DNA of 64,000 bases from Paralvinella palmiformis (taxonomy: Eukaryota; Annelida; Polychaeta; Terebellida; Alvinellidae), in assembly GCA_025642065.1 (NCBI GenBank), contig JAODUP010001178.1:1-64000 (forward strand), given 5' to 3'. This document shows, in pieces, positions 25,677-38,062 of this stretch; the stretch's first letter is position 1; each line of letters opens with the position of its first letter. The position numbers and the translations under genes are program-made. The notes beneath the pieces are model-generated. The model had not been told where the DNA came from, did not search any database, and saw nothing but the letters and a program-made list of their open reading frames with translations.

Positions 25677-26350
25677 ATCAATATCTCAAACTGTCGGTCT
25701 ATCACAGCTGATCCACCAAACCAGTTTGGATCGACTCATCTGTCGTCTAGATAACTAATCCGACAAAGGACAATATTTTCATACTTTTCCCAAGATGTTT
25801 TCAGTCTTTGTTATGGATTGCCTCAAAAGCTCATTAGGCCTCATAAATCAATCGATCTAGAGCACAACATAATGACCTTGTATTTAGTCTTCAATCACTC
25901 GGCCAGCGTACCCCATTCACACTGACTCGTTTCATCTGATCCATTTATCAATCAACCAGCTCTGTCTTCTGAGTACCAAACTACATGTGGACTCTACTTA
26001 TACATCTCCAAACTATTGAATATTGATCAATAGATTGTCGTATTAGTAGGTGATAGGTTACCAAAATTAGTATTGGCCTCATTAGGGATTAATTAAACTA
26101 TACTTGTTATTTAACTTATCCTGGGGATTTTAAATCCACATTTCGTGTTGTCATGTGGGTTTGTAGCAATCAGTTAGTCCATCGCTCGATCAATCCACCA
26201 GTCAATCAAATGCGACACACAGTTTGACATTTTGACAACCTTCAATTGAGTGTGATGAACGAAATACATTTTTCTACCCATTAAATATATTCCAGAAATA
26301 TGTACATATATTTAAATGTAATATTACTTTTCATTAATAAACAATTCCTC

Positions 26351-26353
<3 letters not shown>

Positions 26354-26423
<70 letters not shown>

Positions 26424-26576
26424 CGTGCTGTATGTATGTGTGTGTATATATGTGTATGGATAGATATACAGCTAGATAGATAGATAGATAGATTGATAGA
26501 TATATAGATATAAAGATCGATAGATGGATAGATAAATAGATAGATAGATATATATATAGATACATAGATACATATT

Positions 26577-26619
<43 letters not shown>

Positions 26620-26621
26620 GT
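26354..26621 (+). repeat. (TA)n and (GATA)n compound microsatellite
   Basis: (TA)n at 26354-26421. After a TG/TA transition, GATA units with variants run from 26460 to 26621, and are perfect at 26577-26619. Confidence 0.95.
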
Positions 26622-27074
26622 ATAGAGATAATAATTTCCAAACTTTCTATATATTTGATGACCTAGAAACGAACTGTATATTAATCACATTGTGCCTTAA
26701 ATAGTTGTACTCATTCACGTATTAACACGTATTAGAACATTTTACATGTTATATTTCAGTTTCGTTTAATACATTTTGTCTGTATTTGTGCCTTTGTTCT
26801 GCTATTTATTCTGATGAATAGGACACAAGAATGATTGTGATTATGATTAAGTAGACGCACTACATTTTTATGACTATCTTGTAAAGAACGTCAAATGCTC
26901 TTTTTTAAATACACTGTTTTGCTAAAGCTTAATGTGACAGCAGCTAAGAGGTTTTGGTTTGAACTATTTACATTTATATATGGATTTTCTATCTGTAACA
27001 TCCTGACCAAACACTTCTACTACACCCATAACCACCGACACCCACAATCCCGCACACGCAGACGGACTCCACCC

Positions 27075-27077
<3 letters not shown>
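26622..27077. other. Unassigned spacer
   Basis: No recognised gene or repeat. Confidence 0.4.
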
Positions 27078-27158
<81 letters not shown>

Positions 27159-27320
27159 TATATAGAAAGAGAAAGAGAGAGAGAGAGAGAGAGAGAACTA
27201 GCGAGAGAGTGTGTGTGTGTATGCATGTGTGTGAGAGTGAGAGAAAGAGATAGAGAAACTAATGGTAAATATAAAAAATACTAATAAAAGAGAGTGTCTT
27301 TTTGATTCTCTGCTATCAGA

Positions 27321-27370
<50 letters not shown>
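27078..27370 (+). repeat. Cluster of (AT)n, (GA)n and (TG)n tracts
   Basis: (AT)n at 27078-27162, (GA)n at 27166-27195, short (GT)n at 27210-27232, GA-rich to 27255, and a second (AT)n at 27323-27368. Confidence 0.95.
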
Positions 27371-27742
27371 TGAAATTGAAATCACAATATTACATTTAGA
27401 TGCTAGTAGCATTTTCAATAAGACTGTATTGGACTCTTAACATGATATATATGTGAGTTATTGATCATCTACATAAACATCTTGGTTTCAGTTATAGGCT
27501 AGGCTATTAGCTACCACTAAAGGACAATCAATTCAGCAGATAGACCCACAGTTATAGATTTATAATACATATATCATACACTCTGTCAATAGGGAATACA
27601 TATTAATGATCCTGTAGTAGCAGCTGGGGTTCTATTGGACATGGCACAATCTGGGTTTATATTGGATAATGCTCTGTGCTAGTCTGACAGCAGATCCTAT
27701 ATTTGTGGAGTTGATCTACTGGATAGCGTACAACACACCGAG

Positions 27743-27746
<4 letters not shown>
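27371..27746. other. Unassigned spacer
   Basis: Nothing recognised. Confidence 0.4.

Positions 27747-27822
<76 letters not shown>
27747..27822 (+). repeat. (AT)n microsatellite
   Basis: About 38 AT units. Confidence 0.95.
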
Positions 27823-27823
<1 letters not shown>

Positions 27824-28186
27824 GTAAGTCATGGAATCCTTTGATTATCACCTTGACATTTGATAGCAATGAATGTTAGGGATTGAATGAGTGAGTGAGT
27901 TAGTGATGTATTATCAATTATGGCTTTCATATGCATGATATTAGGGAAACATTAAGTCATATATTCAACATTAATAATTAATAATGTATGTGTGAGTAAA
28001 GAATAATTGACAGCTTAAACCTCGGTTAAAGAGTGATTCATCGGATAATTTGTCACACTGTTACTCACAACTTTACCAATTATTAGCATCGTGGAGTACA
28101 CAATTTATAAACGAGGAAAATCGATTGAGCTACTGATATATGTCGTGGATCTAGAAATGATTGTGACGAAACACGTTAAATTGCAT
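27823..28186. other. Unassigned spacer with a short GAGT run
   Basis: Contains 'gaatgagtgagtgagttagtg' type sequence at 27883. Otherwise nothing recognised. Confidence 0.4.
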
Positions 28187-28284
28187 ACACATTTCTGTTA
28201 AGATGATGGTGGTGATGATGATTGATGTTTAACGGCCACTTTTGTGCCCAAGGTAGGCTAAATGGGCCGACACATTTCTGTTAA
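28187..28284 (-). mobile_element. SINE-1 copy 1, head-truncated, with perfect target-site duplication
   Basis: The element body is 28202-28269. Read on the minus strand it has 'tcggcccatttagcctacc', 'gggcacaaaagtggcc' and 'gttaaacatcaatcatcatc', and ends in ATC/ACC triplets. The tRNA-derived head is missing. Both flanks are the same 15 bases, acacatttctgttaa, at 28187-28201 and 28270-28284, with no mismatch. 5' truncation plus a duplication of this size is the signature of LINE-driven insertion. Confidence 0.85.
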
Positions 28285-28716
28285 ACCAAGCGATTAAATA
28301 ACCAAATATTAAAATCAACCTCAATATCTTCCACCAATTCATCTGTCTACGCCACTGTCTACCATAAACATAGAATTATGTTTGCTGTTTCCATTGATAT
28401 CAGCTGCGTTCGTTTAAGTTATTATCTAGACAGAGTTATAAGCTATTTATAACACCATCTACCACGAAAAGTAATCCCATAAATGGCTTTCGAGGTCACG
28501 ACCCGAGGACCAACACAGAGAACCGAAGACATTATTTAGATTAGATTTATATAACGTTATAAATGGTATCAGTAGAATGCCTAAAATAGCACCTAAAGCA
28601 CTCAATTATCATCTGATCAAATCAAAACGTATTTATATATCATGCAGAACGGGAAGTAATAATCTTTGATTAAATATCAATAATATACCGACAGTCGTAG
28701 CTGTTATACTACTCAA
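28285..28716. other. Unassigned spacer
   Basis: No recognised gene. The stretch 28540-28630 has SINE-like wording ('gatttatataacgttataaatgg') but no partner copy was found. Confidence 0.35.
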
Positions 28717-28796
28717 ACTACTACTACTACTACTACTACTACTAATAATAATAATAATAATTATTATTCTTATTATTATAATTATTATTATTATGA
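28717..28796 (+). repeat. (ACT)n and (AAT)n/(ATT)n triplet repeats
   Basis: ACT units pass into AAT and then ATT units, forming an AT-rich near-palindrome. Confidence 0.9.
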
Positions 28797-28923
28797 CATT
28801 CTTCCTGTTGCTGATGAAATCTGCAGAATGAATAACAACGAAGTCCATATCAATTGCTGGATCACGCTTCAAATTAGAATATGATGACGCAGAAATATTA
28901 ATATAATGTTTTGTTAATTTTAG

Positions 28924-29150
28924 CAATGAAGTACGACAATGCCAATTATCATCGCCATATAAATCAAGTTGAGTTACGCCAGATAAAATGTCCAGGACAA
29001 CGTACACTGATGATGTGGTACAATGTACTAGAGAGAAGATTAGCCAGCAGCAGATGTCGATTATCTTTGTTATTATTGGCTGAAATATTTGATAGCTTTG
29101 GCGATTTGTTGACCAATCATATGACTGTTATTCGATTGTTCCGTTATAAT
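28924..29150 (+). CDS. Weak candidate exon of an unknown protein
   Basis: A splice-acceptor-like 'gttttgttaattttag' ends at 28923. It is followed by a stop-free frame of about 75 codons with mixed composition: charged and hydrophobic residues, including ELRQIKCPGQ, LMMWYNVLERRL and LLLLAEIFD. Helical spacing reminds me faintly of a death-fold module, but that is a guess. No donor site or second exon is established, and the frame then runs into (TC)n(AT)n. Frames of this length occur by chance in this window, so it may not be a gene at all. Confidence 0.2.
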
Positions 29151-29185
29151 GTGTGGCATCTGATTTATTTTTCTATTTTTCGTTA

Positions 29186-30419
<1,234 letters not shown>

Positions 30420-30690
30420 CATGTCAACATGGAATAACAGGGGATGATACCAGCTCGATGCATAGAGAATTCTCATTGTTCCACTAATGGTTCATTGCTA
30501 TATATCCATATCTTCTTTATTGACTGTCATTTCGTGAGATAATGTTCCCAGATTTGCCGAGATGTTGATATTGAAGATCAATATTCTTATAAGACAATTT
30601 AGTTTATCGGCACGACCATCTGTACCAATGTAGAATCTGCCATTTTTATAATAGAATCTTCGTGGCGTGCGTCTTAAGAACAACATAACA
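30420..30690 (+). repeat. RepE distal fragment
   Basis: The part 30540-30640 ('gaagatcaatattcttataagac', 'agtttatcggcacgaccatctgt', 'tgtagaatct') aligns with 13240-13310 and 6820-6885, the distal block of RepE. Confidence 0.45.
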
Positions 30691-30700
30691 TAACCTTGGA

Positions 30701-31129
30701 TTAGTTTCTTTCAGATAGTTTACTGTTTGAATGCTGCAAGCATTGACGAAATATAGTTTCATAAACGAGCTGCATGATACAAAATGTATACCCAGCTGGA
30801 GTGTCGTCACCAAAAATTGGATGGTCTGAAACGTAGGCAGTCAGCCGAGTTTCCGTAGTAGAAAGGGCATCGAGATCCACACGTTTAACAACACCAGATA
30901 GCTCATCACATTTATTACAGATCCAATGGCAATTTATTAGATCAATGTTTACATTACTACATGTACAGCCGTGTCTAGAGAATGGTGTTGTTATTGGCGG
31001 AGTGATTAAATTACTTTCGTTATATCCTATCCGCCTTGGATACTTTCCTCTACGTCGACCCATCAATAAACATACGGCTTTATTGCCATAGAGAATTAAG
31101 GGAAGTAACTGATATTTACTATTAGTCAT
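30701..31129 (-). pseudogene. LINE endonuclease relic (N-terminal domain)
   Basis: A 142-codon open frame. Its middle reads like the start of the apurinic-type endonuclease domain of CR1/L2-type LINE polyproteins: a 'CNKCDEL' segment (usually ...NKTDEL...), then DLDALSTTETRL and 'VSDHPIFGDDTPAGYTF', matching 'LDVLCITETWL...P.GY'. The conserved 'TET' holds the metal-binding glutamate. The frame loses the family match after 'PAGYTF', so the catalytic His and the whole reverse transcriptase are absent. LINEs usually lose their 5' end, so keeping only the front is odd and implies a later break or deletion. Confidence 0.65.
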
Positions 31130-33007
31130 TATCTATAAATATGGATAATTAGATGAAGAGAAATGAGGGGAGGGGGAGGAAATACACCAACAACGCTAAC
31201 AGCTCATCACTATTAAGGCATTTAACAACAACAACAAAAAAAACAAAAAACAACCGCATTCTTACTGAAAACAGAAATAGTAAACAAATAAAAGGTTATC
31301 AATTTATTGCTTATTGAAATTAAATCAATATTACATAGTTTCAGTCATATGATATCTGAACTATCGAGAACTGGACATACTTTCTACCATATTATAGTTA
31401 GCATATTTGCAAAAGACGAATATAAAATATTCAATTCATTCACAGAGTTCTCATTTTAGATGTCTTGCTTATCAGTATCGAGCAGCAGGGGGCCTTTTAC
31501 TTTAATGGGCGCTTCATTAATGAAATGTAAATGTAAATTTAATTAATTATACCCGTTTTAATCTCACCTCTCCATATCAGAACAAGATATTCTTAACGGA
31601 TAAAGATAAAATCCTCTGACTTATCTGTACTCATTGTTTTACAGATCGTCTCAACCTAATGGACAAGTGCACTTCAGGAAAACAGATAGTTTATATCACA
31701 AAAGAACCATCAAGTCGAAACTTAAGCCACCATACTTTGCACTAAGGCTAGCAATAATTGCAATTACATTTCAAGTACGAAAAGTGTTATCAAGGGAAAC
31801 ATGAAACCATGGTTTCTGCGAAACTTTCCTTGATATTGCTAAAAAAACTTAGTTACTTCTTAATACATCTACACCTAATATTATCAGCTGATACCTTTGA
31901 AGTATTGTATCAGCCGGCTAATTGGTGCATTTAATGGTATTAAAAACCACATATGATGGCTGCTTCAGCAGAATTAAAATTAAAGCCAATTTCAGTGTTA
32001 ACTCTGTTATAAACCTTCAAACCTTTCCGATATTAGATATTCTTCATACATTTATCATATCTTCAATTGAAACACCAGTCTACTTTGACTGGTGAACTAA
32101 TTTTATTGTCACGTGTAACGTCCCGAAGCCATAATCAAGTTGCATTCACAAAACAAAATAAAATATATGGATTACGGTGATTTAGTAATTGAATATACCT
32201 ATGTGTGAGTGAGTAAATGCTTGAATCAGTGAGTGAATCACAGTGAGCGAGTATCTCAGTCAGTTAATACCTCGAATATACTCGCATTTTTCTCCCCGTG
32301 GACATTTCAAACGAACGAAACATCAAACGGAAGGGAACGGAATTTAGCAAATTGCAAATACATATATAGCTGCATTTCTTTTTTTAAACTTTCTTTTTAG
32401 TTAATTGTGCTTCCAATTGTATTATCCTTATGCCTAATCGTCAACGCTTCGCTGCTTGATGTACGTGGATGTAGACTAATCATTAATGGATACACTAGAA
32501 GACATGTTATGATCACGTGACCGTGTACATCGGTACTTTTTAAATTAAAGAGATAGTTTGTATTTGTTAGATATCGTCTAAACATAATAATACACTGGTC
32601 GTATTTTCGGATAGCCTGCATCTAGCGTTGAGTCAAACACAGGTAATACGGAACATCGGCTAAGGGTAGTCGGGTTCGCGCTGATATCCTTTCGTTTCTT
32701 GCTTTAATATGTTTTCAAACACATAAAGAATCGCGAATAAAGTTTTGGTCGGCCAAAAACAGATCAGGTAAATCCCATTATGACATTAACATTACCAATA
32801 ACTAAACACTAAGCCTGATCTAGGCCATAGTGATAGGCTAGACAAGGATTAATAATACATGGAAAACTAAATACTGAAATGGATAAATCAGTTTGGTAAA
32901 TAGTGTGACAGTCGTTCAAGTGACTAATGACTGAAATGTTATATTTGTTGCCAGGAAGAAAGCTAAATATATTAGAGAAGTTCCTAATTCTGTAATCTGT
33001 AATTAGT
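31130..33007. other. Unassigned spacer
   Basis: About 1.9 kb with no recognised gene or repeat pair. Short GAGT-like runs lie at 32205-32260 and a poly-A-rich run at 31227-31250. Confidence 0.4.
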
Positions 33008-33532
33008 GTTCTCTGTTCCCTGGTGTACGTTCTCTGTTCCATGGTTTATGTTATCTGTTCCATGGTTTATATTCTCTGTTCCATGGTTTATGTTCTCTGT
33101 TCCATGGTTTATGTTCTCTGTTCCATGGTTTATGTTCTCTGTTCCATGGTTTATGTCCTCTGCTCCATGGTTTATGTTCTCTGTTCTATGGTTTATGTTA
33201 TATGTTCCATGGTTTATGTTATCTGTTCCATGGTTTATGTTCTCTGTTCCATGGTTTATGTTCTCTGTTCCATGGTTTATGTTCTCTGTTCCATGGTTTA
33301 TGTCCTCTGCTCCTTGGTTTATGTTCTCTGTTCCATGGTTTATGTTATCTGTTCCATGGTTTATGTTATCTGTTTCATGGTTTATGTTCTCTGTTCCATG
33401 GTATATGTTCTCTGTTCCATGGTTTATGTTCTCTGTTCCATGGTTTATGTTCTCTGTTCCATGGTTTATGTTCTCTGTTCCATGGTTTATGTTCTCTGTT
33501 CCATGGTTTATATCCTCTGCTCCATTGTCTGT
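33008..33532 (+). repeat. 21-bp minisatellite, 25 units
   Basis: The unit is gttctctgttccatggtttat. Exactly 525 bases fit 25 units with no length change. Recurring variants are 'gttatc' at the unit start and 'gtcctctgctcc'. The unit holds the palindrome CCATGG. Because 21 is a multiple of three, several frames on both strands stay open (for example a seven-residue NINHGTE repeat on the minus strand, 32984-33559). The first and last units are the most diverged, as usual for minisatellite edges. Confidence 0.97.
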
Positions 33533-33717
33533 GTTCTCTATTATGCGTCGTATATACATTGTTCATCGATATCAAGTGCATGGATTCATGATTAGGTCGA
33601 TCATTAATTGTCTCGATGTGTAGGATAAAAACAAGGTAATTTCTTTGGGGAATAGATACATAATGAATCGTATGTTATTGTAGGAGATAAATAGATAATT
33701 GAAGCGCGCGCAAACAA

Positions 33718-33914
33718 ACACACACACACGCACACACACACACACCAAACACACGCACACACATACATACACCAAATACACACACACACACACACACACA
33801 CACCAAACACACACACACACATACATACACCAAATATACACACACACACACACACCAAACACACACACACACACACATACATACACCAAATACACCCACC
33901 ACCAACACACACAC

Positions 33915-33955
<41 letters not shown>

Positions 33956-33970
33956 GCACACACGCATACA

Positions 33971-34003
<33 letters not shown>
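33718..34003 (+). repeat. (CA)n array with CACCAAA spacers and (AT)n
   Basis: CA blocks are separated by 'ccaaa' and 'tacatacaccaaata' segments, which gives a higher-order unit of roughly 45-60 bases repeated about four times. (AT)n follows at 33974-34003. Confidence 0.95.
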
Positions 34004-34007
<4 letters not shown>

Positions 34008-34370
34008 CATTTCGCAGAGACAGCTGGTTTTGGAATTTGACCGACTACCAACGTCTGTTGAAGTGTTCTAAGTCGAGCAAGATACGATATTTAGCGATTC
34101 CGGACAGTAATATTGTAATACAACAGTTATATATGTATATACATAAAAATATGGTTTAAAAATTAACCTTGGTTCAAATAAAAATAATCTTAAATGTGTA
34201 ACTAGTATTTAGACGTCTATAGTTGCTACGTAAGACGTTGTTTTGTCTTTGTATTTATTAATATTACAAGGGTATAAGTTACAGCACAGGATTATCTAGA
34301 AAGGCATTATTCACATTTTGATGAAGCTAATTTTACATATGTAAGTTATAGTTTAGCACCAAAGCGTCTT
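34004..34370. other. Unassigned spacer
   Basis: Nothing recognised. Confidence 0.4.
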
Positions 34371-34375
34371 ATGCT

Positions 34376-34436
34376 ATATGCTGTGTCAGTGACCTTCGCG
34401 AAATAGGTGTTAGTGTCTTTGTGTAGGTGGCGCTGT

Positions 34437-34476
<40 letters not shown>

Positions 34477-34592
34477 AAGTTGATCAACATTTATATAAAG
34501 CAGATACAGCCATATTATAGAGTAATGTTTTCCACAGCGACATCTACACAAAGACACCAACACTTATTTGGCGAAGGTCACTGACAGCATTC
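34376..34592. mobile_element. Foldback element with long inverted arms
   Basis: The left arm (34376-34440) and right arm (34528-34592) are near-perfect reverse complements over about 60 bases: 'cagtgaccttcgc' and 'gtgtctttgtgtag' on the left, 'ctacacaaagacac' and 'gcgaaggtcactg' on the right. The centre holds (TA)n (34440-34474) and about 50 unique bases. It looks like a non-autonomous inverted-repeat element (MITE or foldback type). I could not fix a target-site duplication. Confidence 0.75.
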
Positions 34593-34706
34593 TCAATTGA
34601 TTAGCTCCATTAACAGCAACAAGAACCAGTATCCAGGACTCATGATAAGGTTTTTAATGTTGAGGATTCAGTATACATTATAAAAAGATTAATCATAGAT
34701 GATTAA

Positions 34707-34708
<2 letters not shown>

Positions 34709-34764
<56 letters not shown>

Positions 34765-34866
34765 GTGTGTAATTTGTATTATCCGATTGCTATTTAGTGA
34801 ATTATATTCAGGTATGTTGTTATCTTAAAACATATACTTATTATCGGAATTGATTCAGATATGTAC

Positions 34867-34906
<40 letters not shown>
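34709..34906 (+). repeat. Two (TA)n tracts
   Basis: TA tracts at 34709-34760 and 34871-34905, separated by about 110 bases of AT-rich DNA. Confidence 0.95.
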
Positions 34907-34911
<5 letters not shown>

Positions 34912-36007
34912 AGGTCTACTGTACATAGTCCTCCTGTCTACAGTTTACCGTTTCAGTATATATACTCGTTAGAGGTCGTGTAAAATTACTTCCGGAATTT
35001 AAACGTTTTACGGTGAGTAAGCCAACCTAATAGGTGCTGCCCCCTGGTGACACCGTGGTGAAACATGACGACATTCAGGACACGTCTATACTCCGGGGTA
35101 ATGACACTTAACAACCTACAGACCATCCAAACGTGTGGGGATCCTGATAGCAGCAAAAGTAATCTATTAGCGTATGTAATGTCGTAAGAATCGGAAGTAG
35201 GACGCTTATCGTACAACAAGAGAGAGTAACCTTACACTATCCTATCATTATATTCTATCGCTGTATCCCCAATGAGGACATTCATTAATCCTTGTTTGAT
35301 GTATTTCTTTTTAACGCGTTAAAAGGTTTAATGACAACAGACTGACACGAGTAAAGGGGTCTTCGAGATGAGGAGAGTATTAACTCATCGTCTCCTTTAT
35401 GTTAATTATCCTGTGGTTGTGAATAATTTGAAGATTGTGATTTATGTAGGCTAGTAAAAATCTTCATTCCCCCCCCCCACCTCACATAAATATATTTGTT
35501 AAACTCGGTTAGCCATGTTTTACGTTCTTTATTGTGTGTTAGATATAATGGTGACATATAGATTGAGAAATGAGGCTACAACGGTATTAATATAAAACAT
35601 TTGACTTTTGACATAAATATCTAGATATACATGGATCTACATCTGGATCTAGCTGCGTGATCCCTGATATCTAGTATGGCTTCAATTTAAATGTCGGTTT
35701 GACAGTTTAATGGATCTCCATTATGGTCTATATATCAAATCAAATCAAATATTTTATTTGGCAACTAATACATAATATAGCATAACCGTATATTTCATTT
35801 ATAAAGGTATTTCATGTATGCATATGTTGCCTGTTGTTGTTTGGCCAAGTGGCTGTCTTCCAATAACACCAGCTCTGATGCTGGTTTGAGTTGGTGGGAA
35901 CTAGTGGAACAAGTGGAACAAGGCTGATTATTATTTTTTTTCTTTCAGTCTTATATTTGAAGTAAAAAACGGTTTTGCTGGACCAGCATGCATATCATAG
36001 GAATCAT

Positions 36008-36010
<3 letters not shown>

Positions 36011-36076
<66 letters not shown>
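36011..36076 (+). repeat. (AT)n microsatellite inside RepB copy 1
   Basis: Two AT runs joined by TTTTT. Confidence 0.95.
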
Positions 36077-36094
36077 TAGTTAGATATGTAAATA

Positions 36095-36215
36095 TTTATG
36101 AGAGTGAGTGGGTGAATAAGCGAGTGAGTACGTGAATGAATTAGTGAGTGAGATAGTGATCGAATTACTGACTGAGTGAATTTGTGAGTGAGTGAGCGAG
36201 CGAGCGAGTGAGCGA
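36095..36215 (+). repeat. Imperfect (GAGT)n tract
   Basis: GAGT units with GAAT, GCGA and GATC variants. The same tract lies at the same place in RepB copy 2 (46985-47095). Confidence 0.85.
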
Positions 36216-36773
36216 GAAAACATTCTCTTTACTCATATTGCCTCGTGTATTACAAAGGTATTTAGGTTAATCAAGTGCATGATGCCCGATATGATTTAAT
36301 TAAGGATTTTTCATCAGATGTTTCTATTTCTAATAATCAAAGCTTTTATACATATTTTATTAGGTTAGAGAATGGCAAGAAGTATCCCATGTCACAGTCA
36401 ATATACTCCTACTCAATGTTAGTAAACCTGCCGTTAATCAGTAAAATATTTGATTTGGCCATAAGTTAGCTAAATGGGAATTCGTTAGGATAATATAACG
36501 TTGGTGATATTTTGCTGTACCTTTAAAGTGAGTGTTTTATATAATTATTTTGGAAATATGTTATTGAGATTTTGAAAGCAAACTATATAAAAATGACCTA
36601 CTAGTATTGAAATAAGGGTAGATCATTGTAAGACTATTGGTGTTTGTCCATGTATGCTTGTACATGCATGGCTACCTTTATGCATGTATCCATATATCCG
36701 TATACGTATTTATTCATGTATGTCTGTATGGCTATCTGATCTGGTGTGTATGTGTACATATGATTAGGGGAAC

Positions 36774-36777
<4 letters not shown>

Positions 36778-36820
<43 letters not shown>

Positions 36821-36830
36821 ATATATATAT
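36778..36830 (+). repeat. (TA)n microsatellite
   Basis: About 25 TA units directly before the LINE relic. Confidence 0.95.
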
Positions 36831-36834
36831 TGTA

Positions 36835-37726
36835 TCGACTGGTATCGCTTCTCAGCTTTGTAGAAAAGCTATGGAGCAAATCGTGTTCAAATTATTTTTT
36901 GAATACATTGAAAACACCTTCTTGATATCAGTTTGGCAACCGTGAATCATTCTGGGACACTTAAAATAGTTACCCACCTGATAGAGATGTACCATAGCCT
37001 TTGCCCAGCAATATCGGAAGGAAAGAAAATGTGACTGGTGTTATGTGGCATGGCGTTAGTCGCGCATTTGATCGTGTGTTTCAACGGTTTCTATTCAAGC
37101 TGAAAACAATGAAGACACGTTACTAGCATGGCCCAAGCATTACTTGCAAGAGCACTATCAAGTGTGTGTGTGTGTGGGGGGGGGTATTAATTGGTCAAAT
37201 ACATAATTGGGCATTGGTTATGGTTGGCGACCCCGAAGAATCTGGTCTCGAACCATTAGTGTTTTGGTTATATTTAAATGACACAAATCAAGTTGTAAAA
37301 CGCGGCCAAATCAGAATGTTGAAATGCGTGATGATTTAACAGCGATAATTCAATGGGCAAAAACTTGACCTTTGACGTTCAGTCCCCCTAAATCAGAGTC
37401 TCTGATAGTCTCGATGGATGTACGAGTTATAACCAAAGTAACACATCATAAGTATATTCGAGTTAACATTATCAGTGCTCTATCTTGGAACAAGCATATT
37501 GCTTCCTTTGATAACAGAGTCGACTAGGTCTTAATTTGAATGTCTCGATTCAAATATTTACTCGCTAGACGTTCCCAAAAGAGGATATATTTTACATACA
37601 TTAGACCTATTATGGAACATGCTGACATAGATTGGGCTGTCGACATTGTCACAGACTTGGATAGAATCGAAATGGCTTAAAATGACGCTGCTCATGTGGT
37701 TACTGGTACAACGGCACATTGCAACG

Positions 37727-37728
<2 letters not shown>
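36835..37728 (+). pseudogene. LINE reverse transcriptase relic
   Basis: Jockey-superfamily-like (non-LTR) reverse transcriptase, 5'-truncated and broken by stops and frameshifts. Motifs in order: KAMEQIVF...FLISVWQ near the start (family 'K..ERI.F......LI...Q.GF'); VSRAFDRVF at about 37050 (family 'ISKAFDRVWH'), carrying the first catalytic aspartate; YLNDTNQVVKRG near 37270; KYIRVNIISALSWNKHI at about 37440; 'IRPIMEHAD' at about 37600; 'RIEMAQNDAAHVVTG' at about 37665. It ends at a 20-unit (AAT)n tail. The motif wording differs from the relics at 40995 and 57980, so it belongs to another LINE lineage. Confidence 0.8.

Positions 37729-37789
<61 letters not shown>
37729..37789 (+). repeat. (AAT)n tract at the LINE 3' side
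   Basis: About 20 AAT units follow the coding relic. It may be the LINE tail or a later insertion, because the relic seems to lack its last coding part. Confidence 0.9.
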
Positions 37790-37790
<1 letters not shown>

Positions 37791-37799
37791 GCCAAAATG

Positions 37800-38062
37800 A
37801 CAGTTATTTGACGTGGCTGACTATCTCAAATGAGGGAAACGCATATTGTCTGTAATTTACTGCTTTATCATGGGGACGAATTCTAAATATATTTCGAATT
37901 TGCAATAGATGGTATATTCTGTTAAGAAAACTTTGCCAGTTACCTGGCTGGATGAAAATCTTCTCCTACTATAGTCGGGATTCGAACCCCCGACCTTTCG
38001 CACAGCATGATCATGAATAGCAAAGTCCCACGCTATTGCCCATTAGGCCATAGAGGCGGCAT
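37800..38062 (-). mobile_element. SINE-2, tRNA-derived, with perfect B box
   Basis: The head (38062-37968, minus strand) starts 'gccgcctctatggcctaatg' (A-box-like). The second promoter element, gggttcgaatccc, is an exact tRNA B box. The T-arm pairs (cggg...cccg), but the acceptor stem does not close, so it is a SINE head and not a tRNA gene. The downstream body (to about 37870) shows no match to SINE-1. The tail end and target-site duplication are not resolved. Confidence 0.65.

Larger units (their letters stand above)
24830..26260 (+). repeat. RepE copy 4 with leader
   Basis: The leader (24865-24950, 'cagattgattgttttcagg' and 'catattgcacaatgaac') resembles 11990-12060. The main body starts at about 25480 ('aatagacgtagtttatgttattag') and aligns with 12310-12580. 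It diverges more after 25800. Between leader and body lie an 80-bp duplication and a (TA)n tract. Confidence 0.6.
34978..36470 (+). repeat. RepB copy 1
   Basis: Collinear with 45235-47338 in three blocks. First, 34990-35160 aligns with 45245-45420 (also inverted at 59745-59940). Second, 35270-35600 aligns with 46090-46620 ('ccttgtttgatgtatttct', 'ctcctttatgttaatt', 'ctatagattg' landmarks). Third, 36095-36400 is GAGT-rich DNA followed by 'tcaaagctttt' and 'aggttagagaatggcaag', aligning with 46985-47310. The site that holds SINE-1 in copy 2 is empty here (about 35362-35392). Confidence 0.7.

Noticed and set aside
32984..33623. 191- and 205-codon frames of a seven-residue repeat protein
   Set aside because: They come from the 21-bp minisatellite; three or more frames on both strands are equally open, so none stands out as coding.
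37968..38062. A tRNA gene
   Set aside because: A and B boxes are good but the acceptor stem does not pair and the length is wrong; read as a SINE head.
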